Shown: piece by piece, positions 51,010 through 59,574 of the stretch
How the letters are laid out: every line of letters begins with the position of its first letter
Position numbering within the stretch: the stretch's first letter is position 1
Source: Bacteroidota bacterium
GTDB taxonomy: Bacteria; Bacteroidota; Bacteroidia; Flavobacteriales; Flavobacteriaceae
NCBI GenBank assembly: GCA_018267095.1
Contig: JAFDZC010000003.1
Location: forward strand, 81,133 to 145,132
Direction: 5' to 3'
Length of the DNA: 64,000 nt
Notes under the pieces: generated by a model
The model's database searches: none
What the model saw: the letters and a program-made list of their open reading frames with translations, nothing else
Told to the model about the DNA's origin: nothing
Translations under genes and position numbers: made by a program

Positions 51010-51920
51010 AAAAAATACAGTTGTTATCAATAATCTTTCTGGCTGCTTTTGCAGTGGTTAATTGTAAAAAGTCGGATGAAAACCAAGAAGAAACTATACT
51101 CAAAGGCGAAGCTACGGTTTTGGTGGATCAAACCTTGAAACCTATTGTAGAAGACCAAGTTTTAATTTTTGAAGATAGGTATCCAGCCAAGATTAATATT
51201 GTTGCGCAACCTGAAGCAGAGATTATTCAGTCATTGGCCAATGATCACAAAAAAATTGCTGTGCTTTCTAGAAAATTATCAGCTGAAGAAATAAAGTATT
51301 TCAACAACCAAAAAATATTTCCAAAGTTAACGCCGTTTGCCAAAGATGGGATAGCATTAATCAAGCAAAAGTCAACAAATGACACTTTGATTTCAATGCA
51401 ACAAATTATTGAGTTAATGCAAGGAAAAACCGTTGGTAATTTCAAAGGATTGGTTTTTGACAATCCAAATTCAAGTACAGCACGACAACTATGTGCTTTG
51501 GCAGGTTTAAAAAAAATGCCTGAAAAAAATGTGTTTTCATTTAACACGAACGAAGAAGTAATCAAATACGTTGCTAACAATAGTGGAATGATAGGAGTTG
51601 TCGGAATTAATTTTATCTTTGAACCCTCAAATGAAATTCAAGACAACCTCAAAAAAATCAGCGTTTTGAGTGTCAAAAACAATCAAGATCAGCAGTTTTA
51701 TTTTCCGAGCCAAGACAACATCGCATCGGCAAAATATCCTCTGGCACGTGATTTGTTTGTAGCCAATTGCCAAGGATACACCGGACTTGGAATGGGATTT
51801 GCCTCATTTGTGGCCGGTGAAGTTGGTCAAAGAATCGTGTTGAAGTCCGGATTGGTTCCCGAACATTTTCCATCGAGAAAGATTCTGATCAGAAACACTA
51901 TTACAAACGAGAAAAAATAA
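51006..51920 (+). CDS. PstS-like substrate-binding lipoprotein
   Basis: A 304-residue lipoprotein: signal peptide and lipobox (FAVVNC) at the N terminus. The body is a periplasmic binding-protein fold of the PstS type (ATVLVDQTLKPIVEDQVLIF, then FAKDGIALI, FDNPNSSTARQLCALAG). It is annotated by comparison with phosphate-binding proteins, but it sits inside the TonB operon with no Pst permease or ATPase genes. A non-transport role, such as a TonB-linked sensor, is as likely as phosphate uptake. Confidence 0.8.
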   Translation: MKKIQLLSIIFLAAFAVVNCKKSDENQEETILKGEATVLVDQTLKPIVEDQVLIFEDRYPAKINIVAQPEAEIIQSLANDHKKIAVLSRKLSAEEIKYFNNQKIFPKLTPFAKDGIALIKQKSTNDTLISMQQIIELMQGKTVGNFKGLVFDNPNSSTARQLCALAGLKKMPEKNVFSFNTNEEVIKYVANNSGMIGVVGINFIFEPSNEIQDNLKKISVLSVKNNQDQQFYFPSQDNIASAKYPLARDLFVANCQGYTGLGMGFASFVAGEVGQRIVLKSGLVPEHFPSRKILIRNTITNEKK

Positions 51921-51937
51921 ATTTAATATAACCAACC

Positions 51938-53602
51938 ATGAACACATTAAAGATTTTTAGCCTGTTGTTATTAGGAACAGCGACCATCGGACAAGCTCAA
52001 GACATTGAGCAAGCCAAAAAAGCGATGGATGCCGAACAGTATGAAAAGGCAAAATCAATGCTCAAATCTATCATCCAAGCCAAACCTTCAAATGGTAAAG
52101 CTACTTTCTTTTTAGGCAATGTTTACCTAAAACAAAACATAGAAGATTCTGCTAAAATATATTTTCAAAAAGGATTAACTGCCTCTGAAAGTGGTCGTTG
52201 GAACTACATTGGTTTAGGTCAAATCGATTTAGATAACAACAATGTCACGGGTGCTAAAACCAACTTTGACACCGCGACCAAAGACATGAAAAAGAAAGAC
52301 ATTGAAGAATTTGTATACGTGGCCAAAGCTTATATGAACAGCGATAAACACGATTACAAAACCGCTTTAGAATATCTCAACAAAGCCAAAGCCATCAATC
52401 CAACCGATGCATTGGTTCAGTTAACTTTGGGTGACGCTTATTATGGTGAGAAAAACCAAAACGAAGCATATGCCGCTTATCGCAATGCTTTTCAAACAGA
52501 TCCTACTTTAATTCGCGCCAAAATGCAATTGGGTGTTTTGCTCAAAGGAGCCAAATCTTATACCGAAGCCGTTAAAGCTTTTGACAATGTAATTGCTGCG
52601 GATGCCAATTACGGACCGGTGTATCGCGAACTAGCCGAAACCTATTATTATTGGGGCAACAACGAACCAAAAAAATACAACGAGTACATTCAAAAAGCCT
52701 TGAGTTATTATGAGAAATACATGAGTATGACTGATTACTCACTTACCTCAAGAATGCGTCATGCTGATTTCTTGATTTTGGCCAAAGACTATAAAGCGCT
52801 TGAAGTCGAGGCCAACAAAATGAAAGAGTTGGACAAAGTCAATCCAAGAATCTTGCGTTATTTAGGATATTCAGCTTATGAGAACGGAAACATCGATGTA
52901 GCCATCAAATCGCTCCAAGATTTTATCAGTAGCCCAACCAACAAAATCATCGCGCGTGATTATTTATATCTCGGATTGGCCAAACTCAGAAAAGCCAATA
53001 ACATCGAAACCAAAACGCTTGATCAAAATATCTTCAATGCCGGAGTAGCCGATATCAAAAAATCGGTCGAAATGGAAATCAACATGACCAATGATTTGAG
53101 CGAAGTAGGTAAAAAATTCTACGAGCAAAAATTGTTTAAAGAAGCTTCTGTCATCTATGAAATTGCCACAAGCAACGTCAATTCAAAAAATTATTTGTTA
53201 GACAATTTTTATTTAGGTAACTCATTATACTACAACAATACCCGTAAAGATGTAGTAAAACCGGATCCGATTGAATTGCAAAAAGCCGACGCAGCCTTTG
53301 GAAAAGTCATCGAAGCTTCGCCAACTACTCAAGATGCTTACATTTTCAGGGCTCGTGCTAACCGTTTGCTCGAAAACGAAGAAATGATCATCAAATACTA
53401 CGAGGAATATCTCAAAGTGGTCACCGAAAAAGGCCCGGATGAAGTAGCCAAAAACAAAGCTAAATTCATCGAGAGCTATAATAATATCGCGGCAAGCTAT
53501 GCCAATACCGATAAGGCCAAAGCCAAAGAATATTTCAATAAAACTTTGGCGCTCGATCCGACCAATTCATACGCCACCGAGTCGCTCAAGACTTTAAAAT
53601 AA
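51938..53602 (+). CDS. Secreted tetratricopeptide-repeat protein
   Basis: A 554-residue protein with a signal peptide (MNTLKIFSLLLLGTATIGQAQ). The remainder is built of TPR-like helix pairs, for example AYMNSDKHDYKTALEYLNKA followed by NPTDALVQLTLGDAYYGE, and LGVLLKGAKSYTEAVKAFDNV. About ten repeats are countable. It closes the exbB-tonB operon, 17 bases after the PstS-like gene, and a strong terminator follows. It may scaffold other periplasmic parts of the system; that is inference. Confidence 0.88.
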   Translation: MNTLKIFSLLLLGTATIGQAQDIEQAKKAMDAEQYEKAKSMLKSIIQAKPSNGKATFFLGNVYLKQNIEDSAKIYFQKGLTASESGRWNYIGLGQIDLDNNNVTGAKTNFDTATKDMKKKDIEEFVYVAKAYMNSDKHDYKTALEYLNKAKAINPTDALVQLTLGDAYYGEKNQNEAYAAYRNAFQTDPTLIRAKMQLGVLLKGAKSYTEAVKAFDNVIAADANYGPVYRELAETYYYWGNNEPKKYNEYIQKALSYYEKYMSMTDYSLTSRMRHADFLILAKDYKALEVEANKMKELDKVNPRILRYLGYSAYENGNIDVAIKSLQDFISSPTNKIIARDYLYLGLAKLRKANNIETKTLDQNIFNAGVADIKKSVEMEINMTNDLSEVGKKFYEQKLFKEASVIYEIATSNVNSKNYLLDNFYLGNSLYYNNTRKDVVKPDPIELQKADAAFGKVIEASPTTQDAYIFRARANRLLENEEMIIKYYEEYLKVVTEKGPDEVAKNKAKFIESYNNIAASYANTDKAKAKEYFNKTLALDPTNSYATESLKTLK

Positions 53603-53621
53603 AATACCTTTTTCAATTTTT

Positions 53622-53653
53622 AAAACCGATAGTTCAAAGCTGTCGGTTTTTTT
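53622..53653 (+). terminator. Terminator of the tonB operon
   Basis: AAAACCGATAG (53622-53632) pairs with CTGTCGGTTTT (53640-53650), eleven base pairs with one G-U, around TTCAAAG; T residues follow. Confidence 0.9.
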
Positions 53654-53697
53654 ATGTGTAGCTTTTTCCTGCTATGCGCTGCAAGCTTTTTGCCTGT

Positions 53698-53798
53698 GGG
53701 CGTTTTTGTCATCGCCTTCACAAAGCTTCCGCTGGTCGCTTTATAAAGTCGGCCCAAACAAACCCTCAGCCGGCAAAGGCTTTTCGCTGCTATCAGGG
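53698..53798. repeat. Possible degenerate member of the GC-rich repeat family
   Basis: Within the gene-free stretch 53654-53895, GGGCG, GCTGGTCGCTTTA and TCGCTGCTATC occur in the same order as GGGCGTGCC, GGCTGTTCGCTTTA and CGCTGCCATCC of the other copies. The match is weak. The same gap has a CTTTATAAAG palindrome and no gene. Confidence 0.35.
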
Positions 53799-53895
53799 CT
53801 AGAATGCGCTTCGCTAGAATGAATAGTTTGTCAGAAAGATATTTTCACGTTCTGACTTCTTTGTCGAAAGCGGTTTTAATTGCGCGCTCTTTTCC

Positions 53896-53903
53896 TATCT
53901 TTG
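53896..53903 (+). promoter_or_regulatory. queE -7 element, probable leaderless transcript
   Basis: TATCTTTG (53896-53903) matches TAnnTTTG and ends five bases before the queE ATG at 53908. Transcription would start at or within a few bases of the start codon. The -33 TTG is not clear. Confidence 0.6.
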
Positions 53904-53907
53904 CCGC

Positions 53908-54540
53908 ATGTTATCCAAAGAAACACAAATTGCCGTTGAAAAAGGCACCATGCTTCCGCTCATGGAAGAATTCTACACCATCCAAGGCGAGGGTTTTCAC
54001 ACCGGAACCGCCGCTTATTTCATCCGTATTGGCGGTTGCGATGTCGGTTGTCATTGGTGCGATGTCAAAGAAAGTTGGAACGCTCAGTTGCATCCGCCTA
54101 CAGCTATTGAGCCTATAGCGCTCAATGCCCAAAAATATGCTGATACTGTTGTCGTTACTGGCGGTGAGCCACTCACTTGGAATATGCAACCATTGACTCA
54201 GTTGTTACACGACAAAGAGCTCAAAGTGCACATCGAAACTTCAGGAGCTTATCCTATTTCGGGCCTGTGGGATTGGTTTTGTCTTTCTCCTAAAAAAAAC
54301 AAACTTCCGGTACAAGCCGCTTATGATCGTGCCGACGAACTCAAAGTCATCATCTACAACAAACACGATTTTATTTTTGCCGAGGAACAAGCCGAAAAAG
54401 TCAATCCGAAGGCTATTTTGTTTTTACAACCCGAATGGAGTAAAAAAGAAGAAATGACCCCGCTGATTGTCGATTATGTGATGAATCATCCCAAATGGCG
54501 CGTATCACTACAAACACACAAATATTTAAACATTCCCTAA
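53908..54540 (+). CDS. queE: 7-carboxy-7-deazaguanine synthase
   Basis: A 210-residue radical SAM enzyme. GGCDVGCHWCDVKESW carries the CxxxCxxC iron-sulfur motif, and YTIQGEGFHTGTAAYFIR just before it is the QueE start signature. VVTGGEPL is the SAM-binding GGE motif. It converts 6-carboxytetrahydropterin to 7-carboxy-7-deazaguanine in queuosine synthesis; queA at 28126 acts later in the same pathway. queC and queD are not in this window. The next gene starts three bases after its stop. Confidence 0.93.
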   Translation: MLSKETQIAVEKGTMLPLMEEFYTIQGEGFHTGTAAYFIRIGGCDVGCHWCDVKESWNAQLHPPTAIEPIALNAQKYADTVVVTGGEPLTWNMQPLTQLLHDKELKVHIETSGAYPISGLWDWFCLSPKKNKLPVQAAYDRADELKVIIYNKHDFIFAEEQAEKVNPKAILFLQPEWSKKEEMTPLIVDYVMNHPKWRVSLQTHKYLNIP

Positions 54541-54543
54541 GTT

Positions 54544-54936
54544 ATGAAAGCCAAGTATTTTTTTCTGTTTCTGATTTGTTTTGTATCCTCAATGACTTAT
54601 GCCCAAATTGGCGGTGAGGACGAAGTATACCTCAATGGCGGTGGCGAATTAATTCAACCCAAATTTCAAGGCGGTGGTTTAGAAAAATTTCAAGAGTTTG
54701 TCAAAGAGCATTTTGATTATACCAAAGTCAAAAAAGCCGGAAGTATGTTGGCTTCCTTCACGATTGAAACCGACGGTTCGGTCAAAAAAGTAAAAATCCT
54801 CAAAATGATTGATGTTGATTCAGGGCTCGAACTTATGCGCGTACTGAATCTATCGCCCAAATGGGAACCGGCCAAACGCGCCGGAAAACCCGTCAGCATT
54901 GAAATAAAATATCCGATGAATTTCAAACATCAATAA
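54544..54936 (+). CDS. Secreted TonB C-terminal-domain protein 1
   Basis: A 130-residue exported protein with signal peptide MKAKYFFLFLICFVSSMTYAQ. The mature part is a lone TonB-like C-terminal domain: PKFQGGGLEKFQEFVKEHFD, ASFTIETDGSVKKVKILKM, and a closing VSIEIKYPMNF. It lacks the transmembrane helix and Pro-rich spacer that TonB needs to reach across the periplasm, so it cannot be an energy transducer by itself. Function unknown. It is followed two bases later by a paralogue. Confidence 0.78.
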   Translation: MKAKYFFLFLICFVSSMTYAQIGGEDEVYLNGGGELIQPKFQGGGLEKFQEFVKEHFDYTKVKKAGSMLASFTIETDGSVKKVKILKMIDVDSGLELMRVLNLSPKWEPAKRAGKPVSIEIKYPMNFKHQ

Positions 54937-54938
54937 AT

Positions 54939-55355
54939 ATGAAAGCGGTTTCGCGGTTAAAGTTTTTCTGTTTGATTGCCTTTTGTTTTGTTACAAAGAT
55001 GCAGGCTCAAGAAGAAACCATCGCCGCAGAAGCACCTATTTTCGAAATCAAAGAGGTTGATCAACAACCTGATTTTCCGGGTGGCCTCGATCGGTTTTAC
55101 GACTACTTCAACAGTAAATTAAAAAAGCCTGACGTTCCTGATCTCATCGGAAAAGTATTTATCTCGTTCATCGTAGAACCCGACGGAACGCTTACAGATG
55201 CAAGCGTATACAGAGATATTGGTTTTGGCATCGGCGAACAAGCACTCAAAATAGTCGAAGAATCCCCGCATTGGATTGCCGGTCGCAAAGATGGCAAACG
55301 CGTTCGGGTTCATTATTTACTTCCCATTGGAATTTACACAGGCAAACATGATTAA
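54939..55355 (+). CDS. Secreted TonB C-terminal-domain protein 2
   Basis: A 138-residue exported protein with a signal peptide ending near KMQAQ. QQPDFPGGLDRFYDYFNSKL, KVFISFIVEPDGTLTDASVY and RVRVHYLLPIGIY repeat, with changes, the end of the full TonB at 49979. It resembles that TonB more than protein 1 does. As in protein 1, there is no membrane helix in the mature part. Its stop lies eight bases inside the aminotransferase gene. Confidence 0.8.
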   Translation: MKAVSRLKFFCLIAFCFVTKMQAQEETIAAEAPIFEIKEVDQQPDFPGGLDRFYDYFNSKLKKPDVPDLIGKVFISFIVEPDGTLTDASVYRDIGFGIGEQALKIVEESPHWIAGRKDGKRVRVHYLLPIGIYTGKHD

Positions 55356-56505
55356 ATCACAATTTTACCTCGACCCCGAAATTACTTTTCTCAACCACGG
55401 TTCCTTTGGCGCTTGCCCGAAACCTATTTTTGAGAATTATCAATATTGGCAAGCTGAACTCGAAAAGCAGCCCGTTTGTTTTTTGCAAAAAGACTTGCCG
55501 GCTTATTTAAAAGCTTCCAAAAATGCATTCGCAGACTATATTCATTGTGACGCAGATGATTTCTTTTTTACGCCCAATCCAACTACGGCCATCAATACCG
55601 TGATGCGCAGTATCAAGTTGGCACCCGGCGATGAAATCCTCACGACCAACCACGAATATGGCGCCATGGATCGAACTTGGAATTATTATGCCCGTCAATC
55701 GGGAGCACGGTATATTCGTCAAGATATTTCGTTGCCCATCACTTCCAAAGAACAAATCTTAGAACAATTCTGGAGTGGTTACACATCCAAAACCAAAGTT
55801 GTTTTTCTCAACCAAATCTCCAGTGCTACGGCATTGATTTTTCCGGTAAAGGAGATTTGCGAAAAGGCCAGAGCTCTGGGATTAATTACCATTATTGACG
55901 GTGCTCATGTCCCGGGTCATATTGATTTGAATCTCACAGAACTCAATGCTGATTATTACACAGGCACCTTGCACAAATGGATGTTGGCGCCCAAAGGATG
56001 CTCGTTTTTATATGTGCGCAAACAACTTCAAGACAGCCTTGATCCGCTGGTGGTAAGTTGGGGTTATGACAGTATTGCACCCGGTAAAAGTCGTTTTTTA
56101 GATTACCACGAGCAACAAGGAACACGAGATGTTTCCGCTTTTTTAACCGCTCCGGCGGCCATTCAATTTCTCAAAGAAAATCATTGGCAAGAGCAGTCAC
56201 TCAAATGCAAACAAACCATTTTAGAAGTCTATGCCGATTTTTGCCAAGTTGTCGGAACTGAGCCGATTTGCCCGGTTACTTCGGAGTTTTTAGGGCAGAT
56301 GTGTAGCATTCCCATCAAAACTCAAAAACCTTTTGAACTCAAAGAAATGCTTTATAATCAGTACAAAATTGAAATCCCAGTCATGAATATTGACCACGGA
56401 TTTTTTATCAGAATTTCATTGAATGCATACAATGACGCGCGCGATTTAGAAATTTTAAAAAATGCTCTGATTCAAATTCGACAAACCAACGATCTACTTC
56501 AGTAG
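55348..56505 (+). CDS. Class V aminotransferase-fold PLP enzyme
   Basis: A 385-residue enzyme; ATG 55348 (MIKSQFYLDPEITFLNHGSFG) is the family-like start, giving an eight-base overlap with the previous gene. FLNHGSFG and NPTTAINTVMRS are typical of the isopenicillin-N-epimerase-like/cysteine-desulfurase fold. The Schiff-base lysine lies in YTGTLHKWMLAPKG, and IDGAHVPGH supplies the PLP-binding Asp and His. Reaction unknown; related proteins are epimerases, desulfurases or hercynylcysteine lyases. Confidence 0.85.
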   Translation: MIKSQFYLDPEITFLNHGSFGACPKPIFENYQYWQAELEKQPVCFLQKDLPAYLKASKNAFADYIHCDADDFFFTPNPTTAINTVMRSIKLAPGDEILTTNHEYGAMDRTWNYYARQSGARYIRQDISLPITSKEQILEQFWSGYTSKTKVVFLNQISSATALIFPVKEICEKARALGLITIIDGAHVPGHIDLNLTELNADYYTGTLHKWMLAPKGCSFLYVRKQLQDSLDPLVVSWGYDSIAPGKSRFLDYHEQQGTRDVSAFLTAPAAIQFLKENHWQEQSLKCKQTILEVYADFCQVVGTEPICPVTSEFLGQMCSIPIKTQKPFELKEMLYNQYKIEIPVMNIDHGFFIRISLNAYNDARDLEILKNALIQIRQTNDLLQ

Positions 56506-56598
56506 TTATTTCTAAGGACGACACAGCTAAAATCTCAATTTAGTTTGTATCATTGTACAGATTATCGGCTAATTTTTATTGGGTAAATCGCACCACAG

Positions 56599-57651
56599 AT
56601 GAAGCTTAAATATTACCACAACCTAGATGGATTCAGAGCCATTGCTGCTTTTGGCGTTGTCATTGCTCATTTTTTTACCTTGGAACGCCTCGGTGGTTCG
56701 TCCGGTTTATTTGCTCTGGCGCAACAAGGAAATTCAGGTGTTTCACTTTTTTTTGTGCTCTCGGGCTTTGTCATTACCAGAATTTTATTGCAGTCGGTTG
56801 ATAGCCCCCGATATTTTATCAATTTTTACGGTCGGCGAACACTTCGTATTTTTCCGCTGTATTACTTAGCGCTCTGTTGCTACGTTTTTATTCCCGCATT
56901 GTTGCATTGGGTTAGTTCACCTCCGCCGTTTTCAGAAAGTTGGTATCATTTTGCCTATTTGCAGAATTTCGCCCGAACCTTTAATTGGCCCAGTCAAGGC
57001 CCCGGGCATTATTGGTCATTGGCTGTTGAAGAACATTTTTATCTGATTTGGCCAGCTGTGGTGTATGCTTGTCGCGGAAAACATCAACAAAAATTATTGT
57101 CCGTTTCCATTGGTTTTATTGTCATGGCGGCTGCCTTGCGTTGGATTATGTTTAGCCGTGGGATGGATATAAACGTATTTACTTTTACCCGTTTAGATCA
57201 ACTTTCTATGGGTTGTATTTTGGCTATTTTAGAAAGTCGAGGATGGCTAGAGAAATCGGGTAGAGATAAAACTTTTTTAGGATTAATGTTTCTGGGGGTA
57301 TTAAGTATTGGGCTTTGTAGTCGTATGTCAGATCTTATGATGAATGTCGCCAAACATTTAGCGTATGGTTTGCTTTATCTGGGTCTTATAGGATATGCCA
57401 TTACCACAACTTCAGAGCATTGGATGAACCGATTTTTGAATCTTTCAATCATGCAATATTTGGGTAAAATTAGTTATGGATTGTACGTATGGCATGTTTT
57501 GGTTCTGATATTTTTTGAGCATTATAGTACACCGGGCAATTGTTGGATTGATTTTGTATTGATTTCGGTTGCTTCAATAGCGGTTTCATCTGTTTCATGG
57601 TACTTTTTTGAAAAGAAATTTTTGACCCTTAAAAAGTATTTTGAACACTAA
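56599..57651 (+). CDS. Acyltransferase 3-family integral membrane protein
   Basis: A 350-residue polytopic membrane protein with about ten helices. N-terminal YHNLDGFRAIAAFGVVIAHF has the conserved Arg and catalytic-site His of family 3. VSLFFVLSGFVITRILL, RRTLRIFPLYYLAL and YWSLAVEEHFYLIWP are further family signatures. These enzymes move acyl groups, often O-acetyl, onto cell-surface glycans or lipids; the acceptor is unknown. It stands alone, 93 bases after the aminotransferase gene. Confidence 0.9.
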   Translation: MKLKYYHNLDGFRAIAAFGVVIAHFFTLERLGGSSGLFALAQQGNSGVSLFFVLSGFVITRILLQSVDSPRYFINFYGRRTLRIFPLYYLALCCYVFIPALLHWVSSPPPFSESWYHFAYLQNFARTFNWPSQGPGHYWSLAVEEHFYLIWPAVVYACRGKHQQKLLSVSIGFIVMAAALRWIMFSRGMDINVFTFTRLDQLSMGCILAILESRGWLEKSGRDKTFLGLMFLGVLSIGLCSRMSDLMMNVAKHLAYGLLYLGLIGYAITTTSEHWMNRFLNLSIMQYLGKISYGLYVWHVLVLIFFEHYSTPGNCWIDFVLISVASIAVSSVSWYFFEKKFLTLKKYFEH

Positions 57652-57685
57652 CCAGATTCTGATTATTTTTTTGAAATTGAGCTAG

Positions 57686-57715
57686 TTGAAATCTGATTTT
57701 TTGTTTGTAATATTG
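57686..57715 (+). promoter_or_regulatory. Promoter of the M43 protease gene
   Basis: TTG (57686-57688), a 19-base spacer and TAATATTG (57708-57715), one mismatch from TAnnTTTG, precede the ATG at 57740. Confidence 0.55.
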
Positions 57716-57739
57716 CCCAGTTAAAACCAAACTATTATT

Positions 57740-58975
57740 ATGAAAAAGCAAATTACCCTACTAATGGCAGTTTTTTCTTTAACTGCAATGGCCCAAAGAA
57801 AATGTGCCACTATGGACAAAGTGCACGAAAGAATGGCCAATGATCCGGCCTTTGCTGAAAAGCACAAAGAAATGATGGATTATATTTACAATCCGCAAAC
57901 TCCCAGAAACGTATTTAATCGTGGAATCAATCAACCGGCTACAGTGGTTACGATTCCGGTAGTTTTTCACGTTTTATATGCCAACTCAGCACAAAATGTT
58001 ACCGATGCTCAAATTCAAACGCAATTAGATGTTCTTAACAAAGATTACCGAAAGCTCAATACTGATTTTACTGCTGTAGTTCCGGCAGCTTTCAGGCCTT
58101 TTGCTGCTGATATGGAAATCGTATTTTGCAAAGCTACACGCACCCCGGCGGGTGTTGCCTCTACCGGAATTGTTAGAAAACAAGTATCAGCAAGTTTTAA
58201 TATGGAGAACAATTATTATAAGACTTCTGGCGATCCGGCTTGGGATCCAAGTAAATATCTCAACGTTTGGATCGGAAACTTAGGAAGTACTATTTTAGGT
58301 TTTGCTTACTTACCAGGCGATGCGCCAACAATCGGTGAAGATGGACTTTGTATCAATTACACGGCTTTCGGAACCACCGGAACTGCTGTAGCACCATTTA
58401 ATAAAGGCCGTACGGCTACCCACGAAATTGGGCATTACTTCGGATTAGATCACCCATGGGGAGATGGTTCGTGCAATGGTGATGACGGAGTTGCTGATAC
58501 GCCTGCTACTTATCAAGAATATTACAATTGTCCTACTTTTCCATCAAATACCTATGCCTGTACGAGCACAACCAATGGTTCCATGTTCATGAATTATATG
58601 GATTATGTAGACGATGCATGTATGGCCTTTTTTACCGCGGGCCAAAAGGCCGTTGTTCAAGCTACTTTGTCAGGACCTCGCGTCAGTTTGCTAACATCCA
58701 ATGGCTGTGCTGCTTTGGGATTGAACGATGTTGAGGCCATTCAAGCCATTGCTTGTTATCCGAACCCGGCCTCAAAATATTTTATGATTTCATCGCCGCA
58801 AACCCAAATCGATGAAGTTGAAATTTTCAATGATTTAGGGCAATTGGTCAAAACCCAAAAACTCACCCAAGTCAACAACGAAATCAACATCGAATCTTTG
58901 GCTACAGGAACTTATTATTTGCGTATTTACAACCAAGGCGAGTTTGTAAAATCAGACAAAATCATCAAGAAATAA
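57740..58975 (+). CDS. M43 (pappalysin-type) zinc metalloprotease with T9SS sorting domain
   Basis: A 411-residue exported protease with a signal peptide ending MAQ. The zinc motif HEIGHYFGLDH (HExxHxxGxxH) lies near residue 227, and the Met-turn is in MFMNYMDYVDDACM. The Cys-rich WGDGSCNGDDGVADTP segment after the zinc site is typical of M43. The C-terminal 75 residues (CYPNPASKYFMI to KSDKIIKK) form a T9SS type A sorting domain. The enzyme should be secreted or surface-displayed. A terminator follows directly. Confidence 0.93.
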   Translation: MKKQITLLMAVFSLTAMAQRKCATMDKVHERMANDPAFAEKHKEMMDYIYNPQTPRNVFNRGINQPATVVTIPVVFHVLYANSAQNVTDAQIQTQLDVLNKDYRKLNTDFTAVVPAAFRPFAADMEIVFCKATRTPAGVASTGIVRKQVSASFNMENNYYKTSGDPAWDPSKYLNVWIGNLGSTILGFAYLPGDAPTIGEDGLCINYTAFGTTGTAVAPFNKGRTATHEIGHYFGLDHPWGDGSCNGDDGVADTPATYQEYYNCPTFPSNTYACTSTTNGSMFMNYMDYVDDACMAFFTAGQKAVVQATLSGPRVSLLTSNGCAALGLNDVEAIQAIACYPNPASKYFMISSPQTQIDEVEIFNDLGQLVKTQKLTQVNNEINIESLATGTYYLRIYNQGEFVKSDKIIKK

Positions 58976-58993
58976 TCTTCTTCAGATAAAAAC

Positions 58994-59027
58994 AAAACCG
59001 GAAGTGTATTGCTTCCGGTTTTTTTTT
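58994..59027. terminator. Terminator between M43 gene and converging DinB gene
   Basis: AAAACCGGAAG (58994-59004) pairs perfectly with CTTCCGGTTTT (59012-59022), eleven base pairs, over TGTATTG. A T-run follows on the plus strand, and A residues on the other side provide a U-tract for the minus strand, so it can serve both genes. Confidence 0.92.
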
Positions 59028-59574
59028 ATGTCCATTGCTGTCGTTTTTTAAGCTCGGTAATATGCGCCAGATGGTGGTTTCCATGCCAAGCATAAATCCC
59101 GATAAGTTCTTCTAATCTGAATTTTTTTCCATGCTCCGGATGAATAAAACTGCGCTGGAGCTCTTCTTCTGAAAGGTTTTTCATCAAATAAACTATTCGT
59201 TGGTGCAATCCTTCCAAAAGCAACAAGCTTGCCGCAATCGGCATTTTTTTTTCGTCTTGCATATCCGTCCAACGATCTTCGTAATAAAATTTGATGGTCG
59301 GCGTATCTTCAGTTAAAGCCCATTTCATCCGAATCAAACAATTCATATGGCTGTCAGCACAATGATGCACCACTTGACGAATGGTCCAACCGCCCGGTCG
59401 ATAAGGCGTGTCGAGTTGATGGTCGTTTAAATGTTCCACTTCTTTTTTTAACCGCTCCGGAAAAGACTCAATTTGCCCGATGCAGTTTGCTATATATTCT
59501 GAAGTATATTCCGCGGGCGCGATAAAATTCCCAATCGGATAACGCAATTGTTCTAAAGTAAGTTCGGTCATCAT
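59026..59574 (-). CDS. DinB/YfiT-family putative metal-dependent (bacillithiol) transferase
   Basis: A 182-residue four-helix DinB-superfamily protein. Metal-ligand histidines lie in VVHHCADSHMN and WHGNHHLAHI. YPIGNFIAP at the N terminus and RPGGWTIRQVVHHCADSH are typical of the YfiT/BstA group, which includes bacillithiol S-transferases. ATG 59574 overlaps the methyltransferase stop (ATGA); a TTG six bases upstream is possible but less likely. The thiol acceptor is inferred from family use of bacillithiol in Bacteroidota. Confidence 0.85.
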   Translation of the reverse strand: MMTELTLEQLRYPIGNFIAPAEYTSEYIANCIGQIESFPERLKKEVEHLNDHQLDTPYRPGGWTIRQVVHHCADSHMNCLIRMKWALTEDTPTIKFYYEDRWTDMQDEKKMPIAASLLLLEGLHQRIVYLMKNLSEEELQRSFIHPEHGKKFRLEELIGIYAWHGNHHLAHITELKKRQQWT

